Positions 8,208-16,888 of a DNA stretch of 64,000 bases are shown here, piece by piece. Below the pieces are notes generated by a model that saw nothing but the letters and a program-made list of their open reading frames with translations, did no database searches and had not been told where the DNA came from. Origin of the DNA: Flavobacterium cheongpyeongense (GTDB taxonomy: Bacteria; Bacteroidota; Bacteroidia; Flavobacteriales; Flavobacteriaceae); contig NZ_QJHK01000016.1 in the NCBI RefSeq assembly GCF_003202435.1, forward strand, positions 62,001 through 126,000, given 5' to 3'. How positions within the stretch are numbered: the first letter of the stretch is position 1; each line of letters opens with the position of its first letter. Position numbers and translations under genes: made by a program.

Positions 8208-9848
8208 ATGGAAGAATTTGACTCGGTTATTATTGGTTCTGGTGTTGGTGGTTTAGGAACTGCAATTTGCCTGGCAAGAGCAGGACAAAAAGTTTTAGTT
8301 CTCGAACAACATTATGTACCTGGAGGGTGGAGTCATAGTTTTACACTAAAAGGACAACGTTTTAGTCCGGGAGTACATTATGTTGGACTGCTGGATGAAG
8401 GGCAATCAACAAACAAACTTTATCGCGGTCTGGGAATTGCCAATGATATGGTCTTTTTCAGAATGAACAAAAATGCTTTTGAACATTGTCTGATAGGTGA
8501 TAAAACTTTCGATTTTCCCGCAGGAATAGATAACCTCAAAGAAACGCTTTCGGCACATTTCCCTTCAGAAAAAAAAAATATCAATGAATATCTTACATTA
8601 GTAGAAAGGGTAAGTTATGAACTTCAGCTAATTCCCAAATTAAAAGGCTGGTGGCAGAAAATAACCGTTCCTTTTCGAACCAAACACTTTGGAAAATTTG
8701 CCCTTTTCCCCTTAAAAAAAGTTATCGGCTGGCATATAAAAAATCCAATGCTAAAAGCTGTTTTAAATATTCAGTGTGGCGATCATGGACTTTCGCCAAA
8801 CAGAGCCTGCTTTCCTGTACATTGTTCAGTAATGAGTCATTATTTTGATGGCGGATTTTACCCAATGGGCGGTGGCGGCGGAATTGTAAAAGCCATGACT
8901 AACGGAATAAAAAGACATGGAGGCGAAGTAAGGGTCGAGCAAAATGTAAAAAAAATAATAATTGAGAATAATAAAGCAATTGGTGTACAATTAGAAAACG
9001 GACATCAGATTTTTGCAAAAAATATTATTTCAAATGCTGATCCGTCAATTACCTATCTTAAGTTGATTGGCAAGGAATACTTAAGCAATTCGCTGCTGAA
9101 AAAACTGCAAAAAACAAAATATTCAGTTACTTCCCTAATTTTATTTTTAACGCTGGACTTAGATGTAACACGCTACGGGATTGATTCCGGAAATATGTGG
9201 GTCATGAAAGATGAAAATGACGATGCAAATTTTGAGGATTTAATGAGCGACACTATTGCTGATGGGGATTCTTTCCCCGCACTGTTTATGAGTTGTACAA
9301 CACTTAAGGATCCGCCAAGTTTTAACGGGCGCTATCATAATTTCGAAATTGTAACGTATGTCAATTACGAACATATCCCTAATTTTTCAGACACTGAAGA
9401 TTATCACAATGAGGAGTACATTGCGTTTAAAGAAAAAGTTACTGAAAAATTAATGAACAATGTAGAGAAAATTATTCCTGATGCAAAAAAACATGTCATT
9501 CAGGCTGAATTAGGAACTCCAAAAACAAATGAATTTTACATTAATTCGACCAATGGAAATGTCTACGGTACTGAAAAAACCTTAAATCAGGTTGGACCAT
9601 TTTCATATAAAAACAAATCTGAAATAGAAAATTTACATCTTTGTGGCGCATGTACCTTATCACATGGCGTTACAGGAGCAACTTATTCAGGACTTGCGGC
9701 AGCAGCCTCCATTTTAAAATGTACCTCAGATGATTTACTAATTGAAGATGAGAACCAAAAAATACGTATTTATGATGCCGAAGACAGAACAACCTGGCCA
9801 GATTGGATTCATACTAAACGAACTGATAAAATACGAAAATTCGTTTAA
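8208..9848 (+). CDS. CrtI/CrtISO-like FAD oxidoreductase
   Basis: This 546-residue flavoprotein has the N-terminal FAD motif IIGSGVGGLG followed by a Glu (VLVLEQH) and the C-terminal dinucleotide-binding region around LHLCGACTLSHGVTGATYSG. This layout is typical of phytoene desaturases and carotene cis-trans isomerases. No carotenoid genes are nearby, so it probably acts on the flexirubin polyene (isomerisation, desaturation or oxidation). A second, shorter homologue lies at 31630. It is preceded by a 66-base gap and followed by the darA promoter region. Confidence 0.85.
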   Translation: MEEFDSVIIGSGVGGLGTAICLARAGQKVLVLEQHYVPGGWSHSFTLKGQRFSPGVHYVGLLDEGQSTNKLYRGLGIANDMVFFRMNKNAFEHCLIGDKTFDFPAGIDNLKETLSAHFPSEKKNINEYLTLVERVSYELQLIPKLKGWWQKITVPFRTKHFGKFALFPLKKVIGWHIKNPMLKAVLNIQCGDHGLSPNRACFPVHCSVMSHYFDGGFYPMGGGGGIVKAMTNGIKRHGGEVRVEQNVKKIIIENNKAIGVQLENGHQIFAKNIISNADPSITYLKLIGKEYLSNSLLKKLQKTKYSVTSLILFLTLDLDVTRYGIDSGNMWVMKDENDDANFEDLMSDTIADGDSFPALFMSCTTLKDPPSFNGRYHNFEIVTYVNYEHIPNFSDTEDYHNEEYIAFKEKVTEKLMNNVEKIIPDAKKHVIQAELGTPKTNEFYINSTNGNVYGTEKTLNQVGPFSYKNKSEIENLHLCGACTLSHGVTGATYSGLAAAASILKCTSDDLLIEDENQKIRIYDAEDRTTWPDWIHTKRTDKIRKFV

Positions 9849-9858
9849 AAAAAATACT

Positions 9859-9866
9859 TACTTTTG
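9859..9866 (+). promoter_or_regulatory. -7 promoter element before darA
   Basis: TACTTTTG matches TAnnTTTG exactly and lies 25 bases before the chosen darA ATG. No good -33 TTG is visible. If active it gives darA-darB an internal promoter inside the pigment block. It also covers the alternative TTG codon at 9864, supporting the ATG at 9891. Confidence 0.4.
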
Positions 9867-9890
9867 CCATCTACCAAAGCAGCCAGCCTA

Positions 9891-10793
9891 ATGAAAAATG
9901 TTCTCGTTATTTATTATTCGCAATCCGGACAATTAAAATCTATTGCAAAAAACATTGCAAAGCCATTTTTAGATTCCGAAGAAATAAAAGTCACTTTTCA
10001 TGAAATACAATTAGAAAAACCATTTCCGTTTCCTTGGGACAAAACTTCCTTTTTTGATGCTTTTCCTGAAACATTTCTACAAATTCCCACAACATTAAAA
10101 CCCGTTTCTAAAGAAATTCTAAACACAAAATTTGATTTGATTTTGCTGCACTATCAGGTTTGGTATTTATCACCATCCATTCCAATGAATTCATTTTTAA
10201 AAAGTAATGAAGGCAAAAAAATCTTAAACAATACTCCTATAGTTACTATTAACGGATCCCGCAACATGTGGATTATGGCTCAGGAAAAAATTAAGGTGTT
10301 ATTGCAACAGGCAAATGCCCAATTGGTAGGAAATATAGCTTTGGTAGATCGTGTTGGGAACTTAATTAGTGTTATTACTATTGTTGAATGGATGTTTTCA
10401 GGTGTAAAGAAAAAATATTTAGGCTTCTTTCCATTACCTGGCGTGTCTGAAAAAGATATTCAGGAATCAACAAAATTCGGAGAAGCAATACTTTCAGAAT
10501 TTAACCAAAATAATTTAGTTAATTTACAGCCAAAATTGGTAGCTTTGGGCGCTGTTAGAATTAGTTCATATTTAATTAAAGTTGACAAAACTGCAAATAA
10601 AATTTTTAAAAAATGGTCTAAATTCATTTTTAAAAATCAAAACAACAGAAAGCGACTTCTTAAAATATTTTATATTTATTTATTCTTAGCAATATGGGTA
10701 ATCTCGCCAATAGTATATATATTGCACCTCATTACCTATCCTTTTAAACTAAAAACCATAAAAAGACAAACCCAATATTATCAAGGAGTTTAG
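9891..10793 (+). CDS. darA: DarA, dialkylresorcinol-forming enzyme
   Basis: This 300-residue protein has a flavodoxin-like N-terminus (MKNVLVIYYSQSGQLKSIA) with a phosphate-loop sequence SQSGQ, as in FMN-binding proteins. A hydrophobic segment lies near the C-terminus (YIYLFLAIWVISPIVYIL). It matches the DarA family known from flexirubin and dialkylresorcinol loci. In those pathways DarB makes a cyclohexanedione, which is then aromatised. A flavin fold fits DarA as the aromatising partner. The ATG at 9891 was preferred to a TTG at 9864, which falls in a promoter element. Confidence 0.88.
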   Translation: MKNVLVIYYSQSGQLKSIAKNIAKPFLDSEEIKVTFHEIQLEKPFPFPWDKTSFFDAFPETFLQIPTTLKPVSKEILNTKFDLILLHYQVWYLSPSIPMNSFLKSNEGKKILNNTPIVTINGSRNMWIMAQEKIKVLLQQANAQLVGNIALVDRVGNLISVITIVEWMFSGVKKKYLGFFPLPGVSEKDIQESTKFGEAILSEFNQNNLVNLQPKLVALGAVRISSYLIKVDKTANKIFKKWSKFIFKNQNNRKRLLKIFYIYLFLAIWVISPIVYILHLITYPFKLKTIKRQTQYYQGV

Positions 10794-10809
10794 AATCCTA
10801 ATTTAAATT

Positions 10810-11946
10810 ATGTTTGAAGTATATATTACAAAAGCTGCAAAGTATTTGCCAAATGAAGCCGTTTCGAATGATGAAATGGAAAACTATTTAGGACTAATAA
10901 ATGATACTGCTTCAAAAGCAAGACGTATTATTTTGCGCAATAATAAAATTGCCACTCGTTATTATGCTGTTGATAAAAATGGAAACAGTACACATAACAA
11001 TACGGAACTAACCCGAAACGCTGTTGTACAATTGTTTGATGACAATTTTACACCTCAGGATTTGGAAGTCCTTTCTTGCGGTACTTCATCACCAGATGTT
11101 CTAGCCCCTTCTCATGCCGCTATGGTTCATGGTTTATTAAAAAATAAATCGGTTGAGTTGAATTCTTCGTCGGGAATTTGCTGCTCTGGTATGAACGCCT
11201 TAAAGTTTGGCTATCTTTCGGTAAAATCAGGAAATTCTAAAAATGCAATCTGTACCGGATCCGAAAAAGTTTCGACATGGCTTGCTGCCCAAAAATACAA
11301 TCACGAAATCATCAATTTAAAAAATCTTGAAGAACAGCCAATTATTGCTTTCAAAAAAGATTTTTTACGCTGGATGCTATCTGATGGCGCCGGAGCTTTT
11401 CTATTAGAAAATAAACCACGCGAAGGTGCTGTCTCATTAAAAATTGAATGGATGGAATCTTATTCATATGCATACGAACTTGAAACGTGTATGTATGCCG
11501 GGGGTGATAAATTAGCTAATGGAGAAATAAAACCATGGAGTGACTTCACCCCAGAACAATGGTTAAACGAATCTGTATTTGCAGTTAAACAGGACGTAAA
11601 ATTGCTGGACGAATTTATTTTACCAAAGGGGGTTGAAAGTATGAGCCATGCTATGGAAAAAAATAATATTACAGCAGAACAGGTTGATTATTTTTTACCA
11701 CATGTTTCTTCTAACTTTTTTGTTGAAGGATTGAAAAATGGATTAAATGAAAAAGGAATTGTTCTTACCGATGAAAAATGGTTTATGAATCTTTTAAGGG
11801 TTGGAAACGTTGGTTCTGCTTCTATTTATATTGCACTTGAAGAATTATTGTATTCAGGAAAATTAAAAAAAGGAGATCGTATTCTTTTATCAGTTCCTGA
11901 AAGCGGAAGATTCTCTTTTGCGTATGCGTATTTAACGGTTTGCTAA
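10810..11946 (+). CDS. darB: DarB, KAS III-like dialkylresorcinol ketosynthase
   Basis: This 378-residue protein belongs to the FabH (KAS III) branch of the thiolase fold. A Cys-Cys pair (C124/C125) in SGICCSGMNALKFG holds the nucleophile, a His occurs in LPHVSSNFF, and an Asn in RVGNVGSAS, completing the Cys-His-Asn set. DarB-type enzymes join a beta-ketoacyl thioester to an alpha,beta-unsaturated acyl thioester to give the ring later aromatised to dialkylresorcinol. It directly follows darA (16 bases), and its stop overlaps the next start by one base. Confidence 0.9.
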   Translation: MFEVYITKAAKYLPNEAVSNDEMENYLGLINDTASKARRIILRNNKIATRYYAVDKNGNSTHNNTELTRNAVVQLFDDNFTPQDLEVLSCGTSSPDVLAPSHAAMVHGLLKNKSVELNSSSGICCSGMNALKFGYLSVKSGNSKNAICTGSEKVSTWLAAQKYNHEIINLKNLEEQPIIAFKKDFLRWMLSDGAGAFLLENKPREGAVSLKIEWMESYSYAYELETCMYAGGDKLANGEIKPWSDFTPEQWLNESVFAVKQDVKLLDEFILPKGVESMSHAMEKNNITAEQVDYFLPHVSSNFFVEGLKNGLNEKGIVLTDEKWFMNLLRVGNVGSASIYIALEELLYSGKLKKGDRILLSVPESGRFSFAYAYLTVC

Positions 11947-12377
11947 TGGAAACAACTTTACTTTTAGAAAAAGAAGCTGTCGAAAATCTATTACCACAAA
12001 AGTTTCCTTTTGTAATGGTAGATCGTATGATTTCTTATTCTGAAACATCCTTGATTGCTGGTTTGAATATTCAAAAAGATAATATCTTTTTAAAAGATAC
12101 CACTTTTTTAGAATCAGGTCTAATTGAACATATGGCACAGTCAGTAGCACTGCATACCGGTTATCAGTTTTTTTTGAAAAATGAAATTGCACCAACTGGC
12201 TATATCGGTTCAATTAAAGATATTGAAATTAAAAAGTTACCCCAAATCAACGATACGATTCAATCGACAGTTTCGATTTTACAGGAGTTTGCCGGAATCA
12301 CTCTTGTTAACATTGTGACTTTTTTAAATAATGAAGAAATTGCAAGCGGACAAATGAAAACCGTTTTAGCTAAATAA
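11946..12377 (+). CDS. FabZ-like hotdog dehydratase, catalytic His replaced
   Basis: This 143-residue single-hotdog protein aligns with 3-hydroxyacyl-ACP dehydratases. In the motif that normally reads LPHRYPF it has LLPQKFPFVMVDRM, so the catalytic His is Gln. The helix glutamate is kept in LIEHMAQS. Its neighbour at 12386 has both residues. An unequal pair of hotdog subunits, one active and one structural, is an inference by analogy with HadAB-type heterodimers. The ATG at 11946 overlaps the darB stop. A TTG two codons upstream is less likely. Confidence 0.82.
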   Translation: METTLLLEKEAVENLLPQKFPFVMVDRMISYSETSLIAGLNIQKDNIFLKDTTFLESGLIEHMAQSVALHTGYQFFLKNEIAPTGYIGSIKDIEIKKLPQINDTIQSTVSILQEFAGITLVNIVTFLNNEEIASGQMKTVLAK

Positions 12378-12385
12378 TATAGATT

Positions 12386-12850
12386 ATGAAAGTCGGAATT
12401 GACATCCAAAATTACTTGCCTCATCGAGCTCCAATGCTGATGGTTGATTTGATTTTAGATATCGACACCAACTTTGTATCAACCATATTCTTAATCAAAG
12501 AAGACAATATTTTTGTCGACAAAAACATTTTTGCTGAAGCAGGTTTAATCGAAAATACAGCACAAACATGTTCGTCAATTGTAGGTAAAAAATACTTTTT
12601 TGATGAAGACGGAACAGAAAACCAATATGTAAATGTTATTGGTTTTATCAGCGCCTTAAAAAATCTGAAAATCTATTCGCTACCAAAAGTTGGCGATACC
12701 ATAACTACCAAAGCTACCCTGGTTTCAAAATTTGTTGGCGACGATTATACTTTATGCACAATGAGTTGTCAAAGCATGCTCAAAGACAAAATACTTTTAG
12801 AATGCGAAATTAATTTGTTTATTCAAAAAACAATTTCTGCAGCAATATAA
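12386..12850 (+). CDS. FabZ-like hotdog 3-hydroxyacyl-ACP dehydratase
   Basis: This 154-residue hotdog protein keeps both dehydratase residues: His in YLPHRAPMLMVD and Glu in GLIENTAQT. It is predicted to dehydrate 3-hydroxyacyl-ACP intermediates to the trans-2-enoyl form, the step that builds the conjugated polyene. The LPHRAPM variant is typical of ApeI/ApeP-type dehydratases in aryl-polyene clusters. It lies 8 bases after the His-lacking homologue and probably works with it. Confidence 0.87.
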   Translation: MKVGIDIQNYLPHRAPMLMVDLILDIDTNFVSTIFLIKEDNIFVDKNIFAEAGLIENTAQTCSSIVGKKYFFDEDGTENQYVNVIGFISALKNLKIYSLPKVGDTITTKATLVSKFVGDDYTLCTMSCQSMLKDKILLECEINLFIQKTISAAI

Positions 12851-12875
12851 GCTAAATTGAAAAATTTAAACCGTC

Positions 12876-13280
12876 ATGGAAAAAGAAAATGTCCCGCAGC
12901 ACGATGGAAATTTAAGCAAAAAGGACCTAAGGGAACTCGTTTATGCTACAGATGAAAACGGCAATTACACCACAGCCCTGAGCACAGGCTGGGAACCAAA
13001 AGCTATTGCACTTTCTAACGCGATTGATGATATAAAAGAACGTGCCGAAGAAGCAAAACAGAAAGTACTAAAGGGCGAAGTAAGTCCTATTTGCTATTAT
13101 ATGGAACTTAACAAAATGGATCTTTCTATCCTTGCGGGTTATGTAGAAATGTGGAAATGGCGTGTAAAAAGACATTTTAAACCCGCTGTTTTTGCTAAAC
13201 TGAACGATAAAATTTTACAGAAATATGCCGATGCTTTTGAGATCTCAATAGCCGAATTAAAAAATATAAAAACAGATTAA
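12876..13280 (+). CDS. small soluble protein of unknown function
   Basis: This 134-residue protein has no signal peptide or membrane segment and is Lys/Glu-rich, with a helical central part. The only notable patches are STGWEPKAIAL, PICYYMELNKMDLSILAGY and MWKWRVKRHF. I do not recognise a family. Its stop codon overlaps the start of the BtrH-like gene by one base, so the two are translationally coupled and probably functionally linked. It could be a partner or chaperone of that acyltransferase-like protein, which is speculative. Confidence 0.8.
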   Translation: MEKENVPQHDGNLSKKDLRELVYATDENGNYTTALSTGWEPKAIALSNAIDDIKERAEEAKQKVLKGEVSPICYYMELNKMDLSILAGYVEMWKWRVKRHFKPAVFAKLNDKILQKYADAFEISIAELKNIKTD

Positions 13281-14278
13281 TGCAAGTTACTTTTACACAT
13301 CACCAATCTGCTCATTGTGAAAACGGAGTAGCTTCAAACCTGTTAAAAAACAAAGGACTCCATATTAGCGAACCCATGGTTTTTGGAATTGGTTCCGGGC
13401 TTATTTTCGTCTATCTGCCTTTCTTAAAAGTCAATCATGCGCCTGCCATCAGTTACCGTACTTTGCCGGGACAGATTTTTAATAAAGTTGCCAATCGTTT
13501 AAATCTAAAAATAAAAAGACAAAAATTTTCTTCGGTAAGCTCTGCCAATAAAGCTTTGGAAGAAAATCTTAAAAACAATATCCCAACCGGATTACAAGTA
13601 GGTGTGTATCATTTGAGCTATTTTCCTGATGAATACCGCTTTCATTTCAACGCACATAATCTAGTCGTTTACGGAAAAACCGAAACCGATTATCTAATCA
13701 GCGATCCGGTGATGGAAACCGTGACTACTTTAAAACATGACGAACTGGATAAAGTGCGTTTTGCCAAAGGAGCATTTGCTCCAAGAGGCCAGATGTATTA
13801 TCCAATTCAGATTCCAAAAGAAGTTGATTTGAAAAGTGCAATTATTAAAGGAATCCAAAATACCTGTCGATATATGCTGGCACCTATGCCAATTGTGGGT
13901 GTTCGCGGTATTAAATTTGTTTCTCGCCAAATCAGGAAATGGCCTGTAAAACATGGTGTCAAAAAAGCAAATCATTATTTGGCACAAATAGTTCGCATGC
14001 AGGAAGAAATTGGTACCGGAGGCGGTGGTTTCAGATTTATTTATGCAGCATTTTTACAAGAAGCTTCGGTTGTTTTGGGTAATGAAGAATTAAAAAATCT
14101 TTCGAAAGAAATGACTAAAATTGGCGATTCCTGGAGAGATTTTGCCGTAGAAGCTTCCCGTATTTACAAAAACAGAAGCGCCAAAGAAGATGCGTACAAC
14201 GTTATTGCCGATGAGCTTTTGGACATCGCAAATCGCGAAGAAATCTTTTTCAAAAAACTAAAAAAAGCAGTTAGCTAA
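13280..14278 (+). CDS. BtrH-like acyltransferase/peptidase-fold protein
   Basis: This 332-residue protein starts with the BtrH N-terminal domain pattern: HHQSAHCENGV, where C13 is the expected nucleophile, then ISEPMVFGIGSGL. A GTGGGGFR segment lies in the DUF4872-like C-terminal half. BtrH moves an acyl group from an acyl carrier protein to an amine in butirosin synthesis. By analogy this protein could move an ACP-bound chain to an acceptor such as dialkylresorcinol. The assignment to the family is from motif memory, and the reaction is inference. It is coupled to the small unknown gene before it and lies 7 bases before an ABC ATPase. Confidence 0.72.
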   Translation: MQVTFTHHQSAHCENGVASNLLKNKGLHISEPMVFGIGSGLIFVYLPFLKVNHAPAISYRTLPGQIFNKVANRLNLKIKRQKFSSVSSANKALEENLKNNIPTGLQVGVYHLSYFPDEYRFHFNAHNLVVYGKTETDYLISDPVMETVTTLKHDELDKVRFAKGAFAPRGQMYYPIQIPKEVDLKSAIIKGIQNTCRYMLAPMPIVGVRGIKFVSRQIRKWPVKHGVKKANHYLAQIVRMQEEIGTGGGGFRFIYAAFLQEASVVLGNEELKNLSKEMTKIGDSWRDFAVEASRIYKNRSAKEDAYNVIADELLDIANREEIFFKKLKKAVS

Positions 14279-14285
14279 TTATATT

Positions 14286-15038
14286 TTGAATCCCATCATA
14301 AAAATAGAATCCCTTTCGAAAAAGTACAAAGATGCAGAAATGTATTCTTTGAACGAAGTTTCGATGCACATAAATGAAGGTCAGATTTTTGGATTATTAG
14401 GACCAAATGGCGCTGGAAAAACGACTTTAATTTCGATGCTCTGCGGTTTGATAAAACCCACTTCGGGTAATTTTACTATTAATGATCTGAACTACAGCAG
14501 CCATTCTTCAAAAATTAAAAAAATAATCGGGGTTGTACCACAGGAATATGCTTTATATCCTACACTGACTGCCAGAGAAAATCTGCATTATTTTGGAAGC
14601 ATGTACGGTTTGAAAGGAACTGATTTAAAAGATAAGGTAATCGAAACTTTAGATCTTTTAGGTTTGTTGAAATTTGCCGACAAACAGGTTCAGACGTTCT
14701 CTGGCGGAATGAAACGCCGCGTGAATCTGATTGCCGGAATCCTGCACAATCCGAAGGTATTGTTTCTGGATGAACCAACGGTTGGAGTTGACGTTCAGTC
14801 TAAAAATGCTATCATAGATTATTTAAAAATATTAAACCAAAACGGCACAACGATTATTTATACCTCACATCATTTGGCTGAAGCCGAAGATTTCTGTTCT
14901 GATATTGCGATTTTAGATCAGGGACAGATTTACGCCCAAGATACTCCACTGGCGTTAATTGAATCTGTAAAAGATGCACGAAATCTCGAAGATGTTTTTA
15001 TTTCATTAACCGGTAAAGCCCTGAGAGATGATATATAA
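14286..15038 (+). CDS. ABC-2 transporter ATP-binding protein
   Basis: This 250-residue ATPase has Walker A GPNGAGKT (39-46), the signature FSGGMKRR, Walker B VLFLDEPTVGVD and the switch His in TSHHLAEAE. The only start fitting the reading frame after the previous stop (7 bases away) is a TTG at 14286. The first residues MNPIIKIESLSKKY are normal for the family. Its end overlaps the permease gene by 11 bases. As part of an ABC-2 exporter inside the pigment locus, it may move flexirubin or a lipid precursor out of the cytoplasm. Confidence 0.92.
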   Translation: MNPIIKIESLSKKYKDAEMYSLNEVSMHINEGQIFGLLGPNGAGKTTLISMLCGLIKPTSGNFTINDLNYSSHSSKIKKIIGVVPQEYALYPTLTARENLHYFGSMYGLKGTDLKDKVIETLDLLGLLKFADKQVQTFSGGMKRRVNLIAGILHNPKVLFLDEPTVGVDVQSKNAIIDYLKILNQNGTTIIYTSHHLAEAEDFCSDIAILDQGQIYAQDTPLALIESVKDARNLEDVFISLTGKALRDDI

Positions 15039-16311
15039 AATCTGGATGTCAATCGTTAAGGAATTTCTTTTACTGAAAAGGGATTTAGGCGGCTTAATTA
15101 TATTGTTTGTCATGCCTTTGGTATTGGTAATTACCGTAACCCTTATTCAGGACAGTACTTTTAAAGCCGCAACCGAAAATAAAATTCCTATTTTATTAGT
15201 CGATCAGGATAAAGGCAGCGTTTCAAAAACCGTTTTTGAAAACCTGCAAAAAAACAAATTTTTCAGCGTTGTCACGCAAATTGACAACAAACCCATTACA
15301 GAAGCAATGGCAAGGGAAAATGTTTATAAAGGAAAGTTTCAGCTGGCAATTGTTATACCCAAAAATCTAAGTGCCGATTTGCAGGCAAAAATCGACCAGA
15401 ATGTACAAAATATTGTGAGCAAAATGGGGTTTTCAGATGCTGTTACAGCACCTCAGCCTTCAAAAGTAATTCAGCAAAAAGAAGTAAAATTATATTTTGA
15501 TCCGGCCGTTCAGCTGAGTTTCAAAAATTCGGTGATGAGTTCGATTGACAAAATGATTTCACAGATCGAAACCAAATCGATTTATACGACCTTTCAAAAT
15601 CAGTTTGGAGAAGAAAATGCCCAATTTGAACAAAAAAGTTTTATTACGTTCAAAGAAATAATTCCGAGAATTAACAACAAAGAAATATTGCCCAATTCGG
15701 TTCAGCACAATGTTCCGGCATGGACACTTTTTGCAATATTTTTTATTGTGATTCCGCTTTCCATCAATATCGTAAAAGAAAAATCACAAGGAACATTTGT
15801 ACGTTTACTGACCAATCCGGTTTCTAATCTGGTTGTCATTATGGGCAAAACGGTCACCTATTTAGTTATTTGTATGATTCAGTTTTATATGATGGTGGCA
15901 GTTGCGATATTTTTATTTCCGCACATTGGTCTGCCTTCGCTGAATATTGAAGGACATTTATTTTTAATGAGTGTTGTCGCTTTATTTTCAGGATTTGCTG
16001 CTATTGGATTCGGAATATTATTGGGAACCATTGCAGGCACTCAGGAACAATCGGCCCCATTTGGTGCTACCAGTGTAATTATCCTGGCTGCCATTGGCGG
16101 TGTTTGGGTTCCCGTTTTTGCGATGCCGAAAATCATGCAGATTATCGCCAAATCATCTCCTATGAATTGGGGACTCGAAGCTTTTTATGATGTTTTATTG
16201 CGTAACGTTTCTTTCTTTGAAATCATTCCAAAAATAAGTTTGTTATTTTTGTTCTTTATAATCACAACTTCCATTGCCCTATATTATGACAAAAAGAAAA
16301 GAACAGTATAA
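15028..16311 (+). CDS. ABC-2 transporter permease
   Basis: This 427-residue membrane protein has one N-terminal membrane helix (LGGLIILFVMPLVLVITVTL), a large extracytoplasmic region up to about residue 225, then five or so hydrophobic segments to the C-terminus. This is the YhgE/ABC-2 permease layout. It overlaps the ATPase gene and so forms an exporter with it. The substrate is unknown. Neighbourhood suggests an intermediate or product of the pigment pathway. Confidence 0.9.
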   Translation: MIYKIWMSIVKEFLLLKRDLGGLIILFVMPLVLVITVTLIQDSTFKAATENKIPILLVDQDKGSVSKTVFENLQKNKFFSVVTQIDNKPITEAMARENVYKGKFQLAIVIPKNLSADLQAKIDQNVQNIVSKMGFSDAVTAPQPSKVIQQKEVKLYFDPAVQLSFKNSVMSSIDKMISQIETKSIYTTFQNQFGEENAQFEQKSFITFKEIIPRINNKEILPNSVQHNVPAWTLFAIFFIVIPLSINIVKEKSQGTFVRLLTNPVSNLVVIMGKTVTYLVICMIQFYMMVAVAIFLFPHIGLPSLNIEGHLFLMSVVALFSGFAAIGFGILLGTIAGTQEQSAPFGATSVIILAAIGGVWVPVFAMPKIMQIIAKSSPMNWGLEAFYDVLLRNVSFFEIIPKISLLFLFFIITTSIALYYDKKKRTV

Positions 16312-16735
16312 CGAAGCCACAGACTTAACTGTTTCGCACGAAATCAGAATTCGTTTTAACGAAACTGATCCGCTTGGGATTGTCTGGCACGGCAATTATA
16401 TTACCTATTTCGAAGATGGACGCGAAGCTTTCGGACGCCAGCACGGACTTACCTATTTAGATATTGGTAATACGGGTTACACTACTCCAATTGTAAAATC
16501 GAAATGCGAACACAAATTGTCCTTACGCTATGGCGATGTGGTAACGATTGAAACAACGGTAGTAGATACACCCGCTGCCAAAATGATTTACCGATTTAAA
16601 ATTATTGATGCCCAAGGAGAAGTGGCCTGTACAGGAGAAACCATTCAGGTTTTTTTAGATAAAGACGGAAATTTAATGTTGACAAATCCTCCTTTTTATG
16701 AGGAATGGAAACGAAAAGTAGGATTACTAAAATAG
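16286..16735 (+). CDS. YbgC-like hotdog acyl thioesterase
   Basis: This 149-residue protein belongs to the 4-hydroxybenzoyl-CoA thioesterase family: ETDPLGIVWHGNYITYFEDGREAF contains the catalytic Asp region and the conserved HGNY helix start. It may release or edit stalled acyl-ACP chains, or provide a free acid. The ATG at 16286, inside the permease gene's end, was chosen over a TTG at 16274. Both overlap the permease. It is followed by a gap with palindromic repeats before the next ketosynthase. Confidence 0.85.
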   Translation: MTKRKEQYNEATDLTVSHEIRIRFNETDPLGIVWHGNYITYFEDGREAFGRQHGLTYLDIGNTGYTTPIVKSKCEHKLSLRYGDVVTIETTVVDTPAAKMIYRFKIIDAQGEVACTGETIQVFLDKDGNLMLTNPPFYEEWKRKVGLLK

Positions 16736-16750
16736 ACCATTCTCACGCTA

Positions 16751-16775
16751 CTTCAAGGTTTCGAAAACCTTGAAG
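16751..16775. repeat. short palindromic intergenic repeat
   Basis: An 11-bp perfect inverted repeat (cttcaaggttt at 16751-16761 with aaaccttgaag at 16765-16775) closes a 3-base loop. A similar imperfect palindrome lies about 100 bases downstream. It may act as an mRNA hairpin between the thioesterase and ketosynthase genes. Confidence 0.6.
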
Positions 16776-16850
16776 GTATAAATTTGAAACATCATGTAAA
16801 TCTGCTTAATCTGCGAGAAACTAAAAAAGATAAAGCCTAAAAAATAAATA

Positions 16851-16877
16851 CCTACAAAGTTTTCAAAACCTTGCAGG
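16851..16877. repeat. imperfect palindrome of the same family
   Basis: Arms 16851-16862 and 16866-16877 pair at 10 of 12 positions (cctacaaagttt / aaaccttgcagg). The shared core AAGGTTT...AAACCTT links it to the palindrome at 16751-16775. It ends 11 bases before the ATG of the ketosynthase and could affect its translation. Confidence 0.5.
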
Positions 16878-16888
16878 AAAGCAACAAA

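Noticed and set aside
9864..9890. TTG-started extension of darA
   Set aside because: The TTG lies within a TAnnTTTG promoter word, and the ATG at 9891 starts the flavodoxin-like fold directly. The same logic removed TTG extensions at 290, 3841, 16871, 23991, 36333, 46481, 54983 and 59232.
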